NCBI GenBank assembly: GCA_013289985.1 | Contig: JABCYW010000001.1 | Coordinates: 1-64,000 of the forward strand | From: Betaproteobacteria bacterium | Lineage (GTDB): Bacteria > Pseudomonadota > Gammaproteobacteria > Burkholderiales > Burkholderiaceae_C | Reading direction: 5' to 3' | Length of the DNA stretch: 64,000 nt | Notes under the pieces: generated by a model | What the model saw: only the letters and a program-made list of their open reading frames with translations | The model's database searches: none | What the model was told of the DNA's origin: nothing | Program-made: the position numbers and the translations under genes | In this document: in pieces, positions 26,862 through 37,998 of the stretch | Layout: the number at the start of each line of letters is the position of its first letter | How positions within the stretch are numbered: the first letter of the stretch is position 1

Positions 26862-27568
26862 GTAGCGTCTCGACTGTCGTTGTTGGAGAAGGCGACGGCC
26901 GCGCGGGCGATGAACCACTGCGCGAGCCAGTAGATGGACAGGTTCCAGAGCGTGGGCATCGGCACGCCGCCGACGAACTTGTCGGCCGCGAGGATGGCGT
27001 CGGACAGCACGAACAGCGCGCCGCCGGCCGCGACCGTGCGCCAGCGCGCGGCGTCCACGGCCTCGCGGCGCGCGAGCCACACCGACGTGGCCTGCGCCGC
27101 CATCGCGCCCAGCGCGCACACGTAGACCAGCACCGGCGCGCGCAGCTCGGCGGGGACGCCGGCCCACAGTCCGGCCAGCACGCTGGCCGCGACGATGGCC
27201 CATGCGCCGAACGCCGGCGGGCTGGCCAGGAACTTCACGCGCCGCGTCAGCGCGACGAGGTAGGACAGATGGCCCAGCAGGAACGCGACGAGGCCGACGA
27301 GAAAGCCCTGCACAGGCCACAGCAGCGCCACGTCCCCGGCCAGCGAGAACACGAGGCCGATGACGATCCAGCGCTTGACGAGGCCGTCGTCGCTGCGTCC
27401 CAGAGCGGCCCACGCGATCACGCAGAGCGTCGCCAGCGGCTTGAACGCGAAGTTGAGCCACGCACGGTCGAGCGCCCACGGCGCCGATGCGATCGTCAGC
27501 ACCGCCGCGACCGCGCCCGCGAAGGGCAGCAGTCGACGCAGGGCGGCAGGGGAGATGGCGGCAGGCAT
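26858..27568 (-). CDS. Lysoplasmalogenase / YhhN-family membrane protein
   Basis: A 236-residue polytopic inner-membrane protein with about eight helices and the YhhN motifs FKPLATLCVIAW, FSLAGDVALLW and LFVLSDAILAADKF, whose conserved Lys/Asp residues are thought to be catalytic. Family members hydrolyse the vinyl-ether bond of lysoplasmalogens; bacterial substrates are uncertain. Start MPAAISPAALRRLLPFAGAV. It overlaps by four bases with the tail-anchored protein gene downstream. Confidence 0.87.
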   Translation of the reverse strand: MPAAISPAALRRLLPFAGAVAAVLTIASAPWALDRAWLNFAFKPLATLCVIAWAALGRSDDGLVKRWIVIGLVFSLAGDVALLWPVQGFLVGLVAFLLGHLSYLVALTRRVKFLASPPAFGAWAIVAASVLAGLWAGVPAELRAPVLVYVCALGAMAAQATSVWLARREAVDAARWRTVAAGGALFVLSDAILAADKFVGGVPMPTLWNLSIYWLAQWFIARAAVAFSNNDSRDAT

Positions 27569-27759
27569 AGGGCGCGAGTGTCCACCGGCCGCGTCGCGGC
27601 ACCGCTCAGGGATTGCCCGGCGAATCCCCGGTATTGGGGAAGCGCCTCCAGCGGCCTTGCGCATTAGTGCACATGTGCGAACCTGTCTAGGCAAGTTCGT
27701 CTCCGCGCCCGCGTGGGGCGCACGCGACACGCAGGCGCATGACGCGGATGCAGGTCGCG

Positions 27760-29856
27760 TCAGGTCGCTGCCGTGGGCGGCGCCGCGGCAGTCTTGGCGG
27801 CGATGGACTCGCGCAGCTTGCGCAAGCGCTCGCGCGGATCCTCCTGCGACTTCGCCTCGTGCAGCTTCATCTCGGCGATGAAGCGGCTGGGCACGCCGGC
27901 CACCGTCTCGCGGCCCTTCTTGCGGCGGCGCAGGGTGCTCACCGCGAGCGTGGTGCGCGCGCGGGTGATGCCCACGTACATGAGGCGGCGTTCCTCCTCG
28001 AGGCGGTCGGCCGTCATCTCCTCGGTGTCGGAGCGGAACGGCAGCAGGCCCTCGTTGACGCCGGCCAGCACCACGTGCGGCCACTCCAGGCCCTTGGACG
28101 CGTGCAGCGTGGACAGCACCACCACGTCCTGCTCGTCGCCGCGCTCGGCCAGGCTGAGGATGACGCTGATGGACTGCGCGATCTCCAGCACGCTCTTCTT
28201 CTCGCTCTCGAAGCTGCCGCCGTCCTCGGTGATCTCGCCTCCGCAGCGCTTGGCCACCCAGTCGACGAAATCGAGCACGTTGCCCCAGCGTGCCGCCGCG
28301 ACCTTGTCGGAGTCCTCGTTGTCGTGCAGGTGCTGCTCGTAGCCGATGTCCTTGAGCCACTCCAGCAGCATCGGCTTGGCGGCCTCGGCGCCGATCGTGG
28401 CCTTCGCACGGTGCTGGAAGTCGTTCAGATAGCGGCCGAACTCGTGCAGGCCGTCGATGGCCTTGGATTTCAGCGCCACGCCCAGCGACTCGGCGAACAG
28501 CGCCTCGAACATGCTCACCTTCCACTTGCCCGCGAAGTCGCTCAGCGCGCCCAGCGTGGTGTGGCCGATACCGCGCTTGGGCGTGGTGACGGCGCGCAGG
28601 AAGGCCGGGTCGTCGTCCTCGTTGACGATCAGGCGCAGCCAGGCGCACAGGTCCTTGATCTCGGCGCGGTCGAAGAAGCTCTGGCCGCCGGACACCTTGT
28701 AGGGTATCTGCGCGGCGCGCAGCTTCTGCTCGAACACGCGCGACTGGTGGTTGGCGCGGTACAGGACGGCGAAGTCGGCGAACTTCACGCGCGCGTCGTT
28801 GCCGCGCAGCGCCTGGATGCGCGCGACGGCCCGCTCGGCCTCGTGCTCCTCGCCGTCGCACTGCACCACCTGCACCGGCTCGCCGTCGCCGAGATCGCTC
28901 CAGAGCTTCTTCTGGAAGATCTTCGGGTTCAGCGCAATCACCTCGTTGGCGGCGCGCAGGATGGCGCCGGTGGAGCGGTAGTTCTGCTCCAGCGGAATCA
29001 CCTTCAGCGTGGGGTACTCGGCCGGCAGGCGCTTCAGGTTCTCGATGGTGGCGCCGCGCCAGCCGTAGATGCTCTGGTCGTCGTCGCCCACGGCCGTGAA
29101 GCGGGCGCGCCCGGGGTCGCCCACCAGCTGCTTGAGCAGTTCGTACTGCACGGCGTTGGTGTCCTGGTACTCGTCCACCAGCACGTGCTGGAACAGCTTC
29201 TGCCACTTCGTGCGCGTCTCCTCGTCGCGCTGCAGCAGCTTCAGCGGGAAGCCGATCAGGTCGTCGAAGTCGACGGCCGAGTAGGCGGTCAGGCGCTCCT
29301 CGTAGAGCTTCATCACGCGGGCGGCCACCTGCTCGTCGGCATCCTTGGCCGCGTGCGGGGCCGCGTCGCTGTTGATGCCCATGTTCTTCCACAGGCTGAT
29401 CGTCCACTGCCACTGGCGCGCCAGCTTGATGTCCGTCGTCGCGCCCGCATCCTTGAGCACGTTGAGCACGTCGTCGGAGTCGAGGATGGAGAACTGTTCC
29501 TTCAGGCCCAGCTTCTGGCCGTCCTCGCGCAGCATGCGCACGCCCAGCGAGTGGAACGTGCTGATGGCCAGATCCCTGGCCGCCCGCGAGCCCACCAGCT
29601 GCTTGGCCCGCTCGCGCATTTCCTGCGAGGCCTTGTTGGTGAAGGTGATGGCCGCGATGTTCTTCGGCGCCAGGCCGTGCTGCAGCAGCCGCACGATCTT
29701 GTAGGTGATCACGCGCGTCTTGCCGGAGCCGGCGCCCGCCAGCACCAGGCAGGGGCTGTCGAGGTGGTGCACGGCCTCCATCTGCGCGTTGTTCAGCCCG
29801 GACGCGGCGACGGACGCGGTGGCATGCGGGGAACGGGATTCGGGAGTGGCGGCCAT
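27760..29856 (-). CDS. rep: ATP-dependent DNA helicase Rep
   Basis: A 698-residue superfamily-1A 3'-5' helicase. Helicase motifs in order: Q-motif LNNAQMEAVHHLD, I LAGAGSGKTRVITYKI, Ia ITFTNKASQEMRERA, II VLVDEYQDTNAVQYEL, III AVGDDDQSIYGWRGA, IV IPLEQNYRSTGAIL, V TLHASKGLEWPHVVLAG, VI EERRLMYVGITRAR. The length and short C-terminus fit Rep (673 in E. coli) rather than UvrD/PcrA. It helps forks pass protein roadblocks and cooperates with PriA, encoded 6 kb away. Confidence 0.92.
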   Translation of the reverse strand: MAATPESRSPHATASVAASGLNNAQMEAVHHLDSPCLVLAGAGSGKTRVITYKIVRLLQHGLAPKNIAAITFTNKASQEMRERAKQLVGSRAARDLAISTFHSLGVRMLREDGQKLGLKEQFSILDSDDVLNVLKDAGATTDIKLARQWQWTISLWKNMGINSDAAPHAAKDADEQVAARVMKLYEERLTAYSAVDFDDLIGFPLKLLQRDEETRTKWQKLFQHVLVDEYQDTNAVQYELLKQLVGDPGRARFTAVGDDDQSIYGWRGATIENLKRLPAEYPTLKVIPLEQNYRSTGAILRAANEVIALNPKIFQKKLWSDLGDGEPVQVVQCDGEEHEAERAVARIQALRGNDARVKFADFAVLYRANHQSRVFEQKLRAAQIPYKVSGGQSFFDRAEIKDLCAWLRLIVNEDDDPAFLRAVTTPKRGIGHTTLGALSDFAGKWKVSMFEALFAESLGVALKSKAIDGLHEFGRYLNDFQHRAKATIGAEAAKPMLLEWLKDIGYEQHLHDNEDSDKVAAARWGNVLDFVDWVAKRCGGEITEDGGSFESEKKSVLEIAQSISVILSLAERGDEQDVVVLSTLHASKGLEWPHVVLAGVNEGLLPFRSDTEEMTADRLEEERRLMYVGITRARTTLAVSTLRRRKKGRETVAGVPSRFIAEMKLHEAKSQEDPRERLRKLRESIAAKTAAAPPTAAT

Positions 29857-30253
29857 GGAGCGGGAAACAGGGAACCGGAACAGCGAAACAACGCGGGAAC
29901 CCGCACGCCGGAGTCGCTGCGATCATAGCGGCCCGGCCTCCGGCGTCCCGCGTTGCAGCCTGTGCTAGGCGCGGTTCGACCCGTCAATTGGCGGAGCGCC
30001 CCGTCCTGGTGCGCGCACCCGCGCAATCGCAAGCTTGCATTCAGGTTTCGTGCTCGACGTAGGGAGACTGCGTGCCGACGCGTTGCGCGGCCTCCGTAGT
30101 TACCCGAAAATCCCGCTCGCACCGTTTCCGGTCGAGCGATCCCGCGTTTTCTTCATTCCCGTGAAAGAAAAAGAAGGATGCACGTAAACCGTTCGTGCCC
30201 CAGGCTCGTTAAATCCACGACCCCCGCGTCATTCCACTCTTAAAGGTTTCACC
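29857..30253. other. 397-bp intergenic region between rep and a small secreted protein gene
   Basis: I find no convincing gene here: open frames lack family features and have the composition of shadows. The last 100 bp are purine/AT-richer (GAAAGAAAAAGAAGG around 30160-30177) and should hold the promoter of the gene at 30254, which has AAAGG (30242-30246) as its ribosome-binding site. The first part should hold the rep promoter in the other direction. Confidence 0.5.
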
Positions 30254-30439
30254 ATGAAGAAGATCCTCGCCGCCGTCCTGTCCCTGGCCACCGTTGCCGC
30301 TTTCGCCCAAGCCCCGGCTCCCGCCGCGCAGACGGCCACCGCTTCGCCGGACGTCGCCGCGTCGGCCGTCGCCAAGAAGGCCGCCAAGCACAAGGCCAAG
30401 AAGGCTGCGAAGGCCGCCAAGGCTGCTTCGGCCATGTAA
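30254..30439 (+). CDS. Small exported lysine/alanine-rich protein
   Basis: A 61-residue protein with a signal peptide (MKKILAAVLSLATVAAFAQ, cleavage after AFA). The mature 42 residues are Ala/Pro/Thr-rich, then strongly basic (KKAAKHKAKKAAKAAKAA), like a histone-H1 tail but directed outside the cytoplasm. Followed 41 bp later by a strong terminator, and preceded by a good ribosome-binding site, so it is a genuine monocistronic gene. No known function; binding of anionic envelope components or DNA is conceivable but unproven. Confidence 0.8.
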   Translation: MKKILAAVLSLATVAAFAQAPAPAAQTATASPDVAASAVAKKAAKHKAKKAAKAAKAASAM

Positions 30440-30480
30440 TTCCAGCCGTGCGGCCCGCGCCGCACCTGGAAACGAAAAAG

Positions 30481-30511
30481 ACCGATCCGGTTGCCCGGGT
30501 CGGTTTTTTTT
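30481..30511 (+). terminator. Rho-independent terminator after the K/A-rich gene
   Basis: ACCGATCCGG pairs with CCGGGTCGGT (one bulge), preceded by AAAAAG and followed by an eight-base T run. Confidence 0.92.
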
Positions 30512-30536
30512 CGCCCGCGCCAGCCGCGCGGCCATG

Positions 30537-30566
30537 CAAAAAGGGCGCTCGTCGCGAGCGCCCTTT
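30537..30566 (-). terminator. Rho-independent terminator after degP
   Basis: AAAGGGCGCTC / GAGCGCCCTTT form a perfect 11-bp stem; read on the minus strand the hairpin is followed by a T run. It lies 42 bp beyond the degP stop. Confidence 0.88.
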
Positions 30567-30607
30567 CGAGAGGTGGACGGCGCGGGCCCGACCCCGCGCG
30601 TGTCCGA

Positions 30608-32158
30608 TCAGCCCAGGTTCACCGGGAAGAAGATGCGCTCGCCGTCGCGCCAGATCAGCAGCGCGACGCGCTTGGGCTTGGTCGCCAGGATGGCCTTGAC
30701 ATCGTCGACGGAGGCCACCGGCTTGCCGTTGACGGCCAGCACGACGTCGCCCTGCTGCACGCCGGCCTTGGCGGCGGCGCCGTCGGCGTTCTCCACCACC
30801 AGCCCGCTGGTGCCCACCTCGCCGCGCTCGTCGCGGTTGAGCGGGCGCAGCGCCAGGCCCAGCTTCTCGCCGCTTCCGGAGTCGCCGCCCTTGGCCACGT
30901 CGACCTTGTCGGTGCTGGCGCCCAGCGTAGCGACGACGGTCTCGAGCTTCTTGTCGCGCCAGACTTCCAGCGTGACCTTGTCGCCCGGGCGCGCGAGGCC
31001 CACGCGCGACGACAGCATGCCCGGCTCCTGGATCGCCTCGCCGTTGACCTTGGTGATGACGTCGCCCGACTTCAGCCCCGCCTTGGCCGCGGCGCTGTTG
31101 GGCGCGACGGTGGACACGAGCGCGCCATCGGGCCGGTCGAGGCCAAAGCTCTCGGCCAGGTCCTGGTTCAGCGACTGGATCGACACGCCCAGGCGTGCAT
31201 GCGTGGCCTTGCCGGTGGCCACGATCTGGTCCTTGATCTGCAGCGCCACGTCGATCGGGATCGCGAAGCTCACGCCCTGGAAGCCGCCGGTGCGGCTATA
31301 GATCTGCGAGTTGATGCCGATCACGTTGCCCGCGGCGTCGAACAGCGGGCCGCCGGAGTTGCCGGGATTGACCGCGGCATCGGTCTGCAGGAACGGCACG
31401 AAGTTCTCGCCGCTCTCGCTGGGCAGCGAGCGCCCCTTGGCGGAGATGATGCCGGAGGTCGCGGTCTGGTCGAGCCCGTAGGGCGCGCCGATGGCCAGCA
31501 CGTAGTCGCCCACCATCAGCTTGGACGGCTGTCCGAAGCGCACCACGGGCAGGTTCTTCGCGTCGATCTTGAGGACGGCGATGTCGGTGGCCGCGTCCAC
31601 GCCCAGCACCTTGGCGACGTACTCGCGGCGGTCCTGCAGCTTGACGGTGACGTCCTTGGCTTCCTTGACCACGTGCGCGTTGGTCAGGATGAGGCCGTCG
31701 GAGCCGATGATGAAGCCCGAGCCCAGGCCCTTGAACGGCTGCTCGGCCGCCTGGCCGCCGCGCTGGAACTGCGGCGCGCCGGGCATGCCGCGGAAGAAGC
31801 GCAGGATCGGATCGTCGGGGCTGATGCCGCCTTCTTCCTGGAGCTCCTGCGCGGTCTGCTTGTGCGTGCCTTCCACGCTGACGTGCACGACGGACGGGCC
31901 GAACTCCTGCACGATGGCGCGGTAGTTCGGCGCGGTGCCGGGCGGCAGCGCGGGCAGCGGCGGCGTGACCGGCGTCGGTGCCACTTGCTGGCCGGTGGCC
32001 GCGGCGGCGATACCCGCGGCGCTGCCGCCGGGAGTGGCCACGGCGGAGGTGGAGTGACGCAGCCAGGACGGCAGGTCCAGCGCGCCGGCGGTTCCCATCA
32101 CGGCCACGCCCGCGCCCAGCAGGCCCCAGGCGAGCGGCTTCAGGTTGGTCTTGTTCAT
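30608..32158 (-). CDS. degP: Periplasmic serine protease, DegP/HtrA (Do) family
   Basis: A 516-residue exported protease-chaperone. The start MNKTNLKPLAWGLLGAGVAV gives a signal/anchor sequence and is backed by AAGGAG nine bases upstream. The trypsin-like domain shows His in LTNAHVVKEAKDV, Asp in TDIAVLKID and Ser in NPGNSGGPLFDAA. Two PDZ domains follow (RLGVSIQSLNQDLAESFGLD...; GEKLGLALRPLNRDERGEVG...), with the second ending in IWRDGERIFFPVNLG. It degrades or refolds misfolded envelope proteins. It sits 104 bp downstream of a two-component pair on the same strand, suggesting envelope-stress control by that system. Confidence 0.94.
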   Translation of the reverse strand: MNKTNLKPLAWGLLGAGVAVMGTAGALDLPSWLRHSTSAVATPGGSAAGIAAAATGQQVAPTPVTPPLPALPPGTAPNYRAIVQEFGPSVVHVSVEGTHKQTAQELQEEGGISPDDPILRFFRGMPGAPQFQRGGQAAEQPFKGLGSGFIIGSDGLILTNAHVVKEAKDVTVKLQDRREYVAKVLGVDAATDIAVLKIDAKNLPVVRFGQPSKLMVGDYVLAIGAPYGLDQTATSGIISAKGRSLPSESGENFVPFLQTDAAVNPGNSGGPLFDAAGNVIGINSQIYSRTGGFQGVSFAIPIDVALQIKDQIVATGKATHARLGVSIQSLNQDLAESFGLDRPDGALVSTVAPNSAAAKAGLKSGDVITKVNGEAIQEPGMLSSRVGLARPGDKVTLEVWRDKKLETVVATLGASTDKVDVAKGGDSGSGEKLGLALRPLNRDERGEVGTSGLVVENADGAAAKAGVQQGDVVLAVNGKPVASVDDVKAILATKPKRVALLIWRDGERIFFPVNLG

Positions 32159-32262
32159 GCGGTTCGACTCCTTGTCGGCTTGGATCACGCGCTTTTCCAG
32201 CGCATGGGACGCAATGTGCGCGCCGACGATGAAGGCATCGTTAGCTCAACATGAGGCCAACA

Positions 32263-33627
32263 TTAGGGCCAGGTGACTCGCACCCGCAGGCCGCCGCGCG
32301 GCGAACTCGACAGCGCCACGTCCGCGCCCTGGCGCAGCGCCACCTGGCGCACGATGGCCAGGCCCAGGCCGGAGCCGGTCTGGTCGGCCGCGTTGTCGCG
32401 CCGCACGAAGCGGTCGAACACCATCTCGCGATCGGCCTCCGGGATGCCCGGGCCGTCGTCGTCCACCTGCAGCACCGGCGCCGGCGGGTGTTCGGCATCG
32501 AGGCCGATCCATACCGACACGTGGCCACCGTGCGGGCTATAGCGCACCGCGTTGTCGATCAGGTTGCGCGCCAGCACCGATACGTCGGCGTCGCCGGCGA
32601 CCGTCGCGGCCTCGGCGCCGTCGGCCACGTCGAGTTCCAGCGTCGTGCCGCGCCCGTCGGCGAGCGGCGCGACGTCGCCCATCGCGAGACGCACGATCGC
32701 GGCCAGCGGCGCGGCCCTGGCCTCGCGCGGCGGACCGGCCTCGCTGCGCGCCAGCGCCAGCAGCTGCTCCACCAGCCGCGTCGCGCGGTCGACGCCGGCG
32801 GTGAGCGCGCGCGCGGCCTCGTCGCGCGTGGCCTCGTCCGGCGCGCGCCGCATAACCTGCACCTGCAGCTTCAGCGCGGTGAGCGGCGAGCGCAGCTCAT
32901 GCGCCGCGTCGCCGACGAAATGGCGCTGCGCCGCCAGCGCCGCGCCCAGCCTGTCGAGCAACGCGTTGAGCGATTGCACCAGCGGCAGCACCTCGTCGGG
33001 CAGGTCGGTCTCGGGGAGTGCCTGCAGCGAGCCGCTGTCGCGCGAGCGCACCTCCCCGGCAAGGCGCTGCAGCGGCGCGAGCGAGCGCGACACCAGCCAG
33101 CCGATCACCAGCGCCAGCGCCGGCGCCACCGCCAGCAGCGGCACCACGCTGCGCAGCGCGGCCTGCGCGGCGCGCTCGTGGCGCACGCGCTCGGGCTGCG
33201 CCACCTGGATCACGCGGTCGCGCGTCTCGACGCCGAACGTACGCCAGACGATGCCGCCGGCCTCGATGTCGGCGAACCCGAGCACCGCGCGCGCCGGGGG
33301 CTCGGTCTGCAGGCGCGACGCGTAGACCTCGTGGCCGTCGTCGCGCCAGATCTGCACCACGTAGTCGAGCTGCCCGTCGGCCAGCGCGCCGGCGTCCTCG
33401 GGCGCGATCTCGCCCTGGTCGCGCAACGACAGCGCGATCTGGCGCAGCTGGTAGTCGAACAGGCTCTCGGTCTGGCGCAGCACGTTCCAGTAGACCGAGC
33501 CGCCCATCGCCAGGGCGGCGATCACCAGCACCGCCAGCAACGACAGCAGCAGGCGGACGCGCAGCGTGCTGCCGGAGTTGAAGCCGAAGCGGCGCGGGCC
33601 GCGAAGGCCGTGCACTGGCGCCGTCAA
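32263..33627 (-). CDS. Sensor histidine kinase, QseC/TctE-like
   Basis: A 454-residue kinase with two membrane helices (about residues 25-47 and 158-182) flanking a periplasmic sensor of about 110 residues, then a HAMP-like linker, a HisKA domain with the phospho-acceptor His in FVGDAAHELRSPLTALKLQV, and a HATPase domain (NLIDNAVRYSPHGG; DDDGPGIPEADREMVFDRF; GSGLGLAIV). It starts at a TTG that overlaps the regulator's stop codon (TTGA at 33624-33627), so expression is coupled. The signal is unknown. Confidence 0.92.
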   Translation of the reverse strand: MTAPVHGLRGPRRFGFNSGSTLRVRLLLSLLAVLVIAALAMGGSVYWNVLRQTESLFDYQLRQIALSLRDQGEIAPEDAGALADGQLDYVVQIWRDDGHEVYASRLQTEPPARAVLGFADIEAGGIVWRTFGVETRDRVIQVAQPERVRHERAAQAALRSVVPLLAVAPALALVIGWLVSRSLAPLQRLAGEVRSRDSGSLQALPETDLPDEVLPLVQSLNALLDRLGAALAAQRHFVGDAAHELRSPLTALKLQVQVMRRAPDEATRDEAARALTAGVDRATRLVEQLLALARSEAGPPREARAAPLAAIVRLAMGDVAPLADGRGTTLELDVADGAEAATVAGDADVSVLARNLIDNAVRYSPHGGHVSVWIGLDAEHPPAPVLQVDDDGPGIPEADREMVFDRFVRRDNAADQTGSGLGLAIVRQVALRQGADVALSSSPRGGLRVRVTWP

Positions 33628-34319
33628 GAGGCGGCCCCGCCGGCGTCATCGGCCGCCGCCTCGCGCTTGCCCAGGTAGTAGCCCACGCCGCGCATCGTGC
33701 GGATCAGCTCCGGCCCCAGCTTCTTGCGCAGCTGGTGCACGTAGACGCTGACGGCGTTGCTCTCCACCTCCTCGCCCCAGCCGTACAGCCGGTCCTCCAG
33801 CTGGGCGCGCGACAGGATGGCGCCGGGCCGCTGCAGCAAGGCCTCCAGCACGGCCAGCTCGCGCGCCGACAGCATCACGGGCTCGCCGCGCAGCGTCACC
33901 TCGCGCGTGGCCGGGTCGAAGCTGAGATCCTCGTGCGTCAGCCGCGTGGCCGTGCGCCCGCTGTGGCGGCGCAGCACGGCGCGCATGCGGGCCAGCAGCT
34001 CGTCGAGCTCGAAAGGCTTGGTGAGGTAGTCGTCGGCGCCGGCGTCCAGGCCGGCCACGCGGTCGCCCAGCGCGTCGCGCGCGGTGAGCACGATCACGGG
34101 CGTGGAGTCGTCGCGGGCGCGGATGCCGCGCAGCACGTCCAGGCCGTTGCCCTTGGGCAGGCCCAGGTCCAGCAGCACCAGGTCGAAGCGCTCCGTGGCG
34201 GTGGTGGTGGCCGCGGCCTGCGCGTCCGTCACCCAGTCGACCGCATGGCCCTCGAGCTTGAGCGCCGCGCGCAGGCTCTCGCCAATCATCCGGTCATCTT
34301 CGACGAGCAGCAGTCTCAT
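33624..34319 (-). CDS. OmpR-family response regulator, QseB/TctD-like
   Basis: A 231-residue regulator starting MRLLLVEDDRMIGESL; the frame is open 23 codons further upstream, but that part runs across the intergenic gap. The receiver has Asp8/Asp9, phospho-acceptor Asp51 in LVLLDLGLPKGNG and Lys in DDYLTKPFEL; the winged-helix DNA-binding domain shows LSARELAVLEALLQRPG and SVYVHQLRKKLG. It pairs with the kinase immediately downstream and may control degP and the outer-membrane protein gene beside it. Confidence 0.93.
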   Translation of the reverse strand: MRLLLVEDDRMIGESLRAALKLEGHAVDWVTDAQAAATTTATERFDLVLLDLGLPKGNGLDVLRGIRARDDSTPVIVLTARDALGDRVAGLDAGADDYLTKPFELDELLARMRAVLRRHSGRTATRLTHEDLSFDPATREVTLRGEPVMLSARELAVLEALLQRPGAILSRAQLEDRLYGWGEEVESNAVSVYVHQLRKKLGPELIRTMRGVGYYLGKREAAADDAGGAAS

Positions 34320-34356
34320 GGGCCGATTCTGATCGAATCGCCGGCGCGAGGTTCCG

Positions 34357-35124
34357 TCAGAACACTTTGCCCAGGCGCACGGTGACACCCGCGAACACCT
34401 GCCAATGCGGCGTGGCGTCGGTCAGCCCGCGGGCGAAGCCGAAGTCGAACACCGCCGCGGGCGACTGGTTCCAGCTGGCGGCCGCGAGGAGCTGGGCGGT
34501 GTCGGCCGCGCCGGCCTGGTGGGTGCCCGAGAGCTCGCCGACCGCGCCCCAGGCGTCGGTGAGCGTGCGCGAGAACGCGGCCGCCCAGCCCAGCTGCCAC
34601 GCGCCCGGCTGGCCGCCCAGATGCGTCTCGTTGACGTTGATGTCGGCGTGCCACGCGGGCGCGAAGTCGCTGCTGAAGATGCCGTTGACCGTGGTGGCCG
34701 CGTGGCCGAGGCCGATGGACGTCCTGGCCGTCGGGAACGTCTCGCCCAGCTCCAGGCCCCAGGCGGACGCGTCGCTGACCTCGAAGCGGCGCTTGAGCAC
34801 CAGCTGGGTGTCGCCGACGCCGGTCTGCGCCACGCCGGGCGCGGCCTGGCGCACCCAGGCCTCGCCGCCGACGCGCACGCCCCAGTCGGGCGTGAACGCG
34901 AGCTTCAGCGTGTACGGGATCGACGTGCGCGACACGCCGTTGTCCGTGGCGCGCAGGCCGCCGGCCTCCAGTTCCAGGTAGCCCGGCGCCGACAGCTGCG
35001 CCGGCGTCGACACGCTGGGCCGGTAGGGCACGACGGCCGGACCACCGTCGTCCGGCGCGTCGGCCGCGCGGACGGACGCGGCGCCCGCGAGCAGCGTGGC
35101 GGCAAGCAGCAGGCACGTCTTCAT
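34357..35124 (-). CDS. Exported beta-barrel protein, phenol-degradation MetA-like
   Basis: A 255-residue protein with a signal peptide (MKTCLLLAATLLAGAASVRA) and alternating beta strands typical of the small outer-membrane transporters grouped with the MetA pathway of phenol degradation (ELEAGGLRATDNGVSRTSIP; GVGDTQLVLKRRFEV; ELGETFPTARTS; FAGVTVRLGKVF). Its ATG overlaps the stop of the GNAT gene upstream, and the response-regulator gene starts 37 bp downstream, so it probably belongs to the same transcript. Ligand unknown. Confidence 0.78.
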   Translation of the reverse strand: MKTCLLLAATLLAGAASVRAADAPDDGGPAVVPYRPSVSTPAQLSAPGYLELEAGGLRATDNGVSRTSIPYTLKLAFTPDWGVRVGGEAWVRQAAPGVAQTGVGDTQLVLKRRFEVSDASAWGLELGETFPTARTSIGLGHAATTVNGIFSSDFAPAWHADINVNETHLGGQPGAWQLGWAAAFSRTLTDAWGAVGELSGTHQAGAADTAQLLAAASWNQSPAAVFDFGFARGLTDATPHWQVFAGVTVRLGKVF

Positions 35125-35603
35125 CCCAGGAACTTTCTCATCGTGATGCTCGTGGGCTCGAAGCCCAGCTCGTCGTACAGGCGGCGCGCGCCGTGGTTGT
35201 GGCCGAACACATGCAGGGCCAGATGGTGGATGCCGCGCTCGCGGGCCACGCGCTCGAGCTCGTGGAACGCGGCGCGCGCGTAGCCGCGGCGGCGCGCGGG
35301 GTCCTCGATCTCGATGCTGTAGACGTAGGCCTGGCGCCCGCCCGCCTTGTCCGACTCCTCCCACCACAACGTGCCGACCTGCGCGCCGCTGTCGGCGTCG
35401 CGAAGGCGGACGAAGTAGTGCCCCAGGGTCTGCAGGCCGTGGGGCAGCAGCGCCGCGTGCGCCTCCTTCGACTTCTCGATGGATTCGGCCAGCGTCCAGC
35501 GGCCGTCCTCGACGTTGGTCAGCGCGAACGCGGGGATCGCCTGGACGAGCCAGGCGTGGAAGTCGACGTCGGTGAACGTGACGAAGCGGACGGAGACGGG
35601 CAT
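35121..35603 (-). CDS. GNAT-family N-acetyltransferase
   Basis: A 160-residue acetyltransferase starting MPVSVRFVTFTDVDFHAWLV. The core is recognised from YVYSIEIEDPARRRGYARAA (acetyl-CoA-binding loop) and LHVFGHNHGARRLYDELGFE. Substrate unknown. The stop overlaps the start of the outer-membrane protein gene (ATGA at 35121-35124). Confidence 0.88.
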   Translation of the reverse strand: MPVSVRFVTFTDVDFHAWLVQAIPAFALTNVEDGRWTLAESIEKSKEAHAALLPHGLQTLGHYFVRLRDADSGAQVGTLWWEESDKAGGRQAYVYSIEIEDPARRRGYARAAFHELERVARERGIHHLALHVFGHNHGARRLYDELGFEPTSITMRKFLG

Positions 35604-35636
35604 GCGCGGGTCCGCCGGCTCACCGCGACGCACGCA

Positions 35637-35870
35637 TCACTTCTTCGTGTAGGTGATCTTCTTGGCGCCGCCTTCGCAGCTGCCGACGACCTTCGCATCG
35701 CCGGCCTTGTCGGCGGCGACGATGTCCAGCATGTAGCCGGCGACCTTCTTGGCGTCGAGCTTGGCGGCAATCTCGGTCTTCAGCTCGTCGCAGGACTTGC
35801 CGGCGGCGAAGGCGGACGGGCCGGCCAGCGCGAGGAAGGCGGCGACGATCAGCGTGGTGTTGGTCTTCAT
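35637..35870 (-). CDS. DUF1161-type small periplasmic protein
   Basis: A 77-residue exported protein: signal peptide MKTNTTLIVAAFLALAGPSA with cleavage after AFAAG, then the DUF1161 pattern GKSCDELKTEIAAKLDAKKV, VVGSCEGGAKKITYTKK with two cysteines likely to form a disulphide. GGGAG-like ribosome-binding sequence just upstream. Function unknown. Confidence 0.86.
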   Translation of the reverse strand: MKTNTTLIVAAFLALAGPSAFAAGKSCDELKTEIAAKLDAKKVAGYMLDIVAADKAGDAKVVGSCEGGAKKITYTKK

Positions 35871-35925
35871 TCGAGAGCTCCCGGTCGTTGTGAAGGACAG
35901 CTGCGACTGTACTGCGGCGGCGGCC

Positions 35926-37998
<2,073 letters not shown>

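Noticed and set aside
26858-29926. 1000-codon minus-strand open frame over rep and the lysoplasmalogenase gene
   Set aside because: Only its last 236 codons are a recognisable protein; the rest is Arg/Ala/Pro-rich antisense or frame-shadow sequence over rep.
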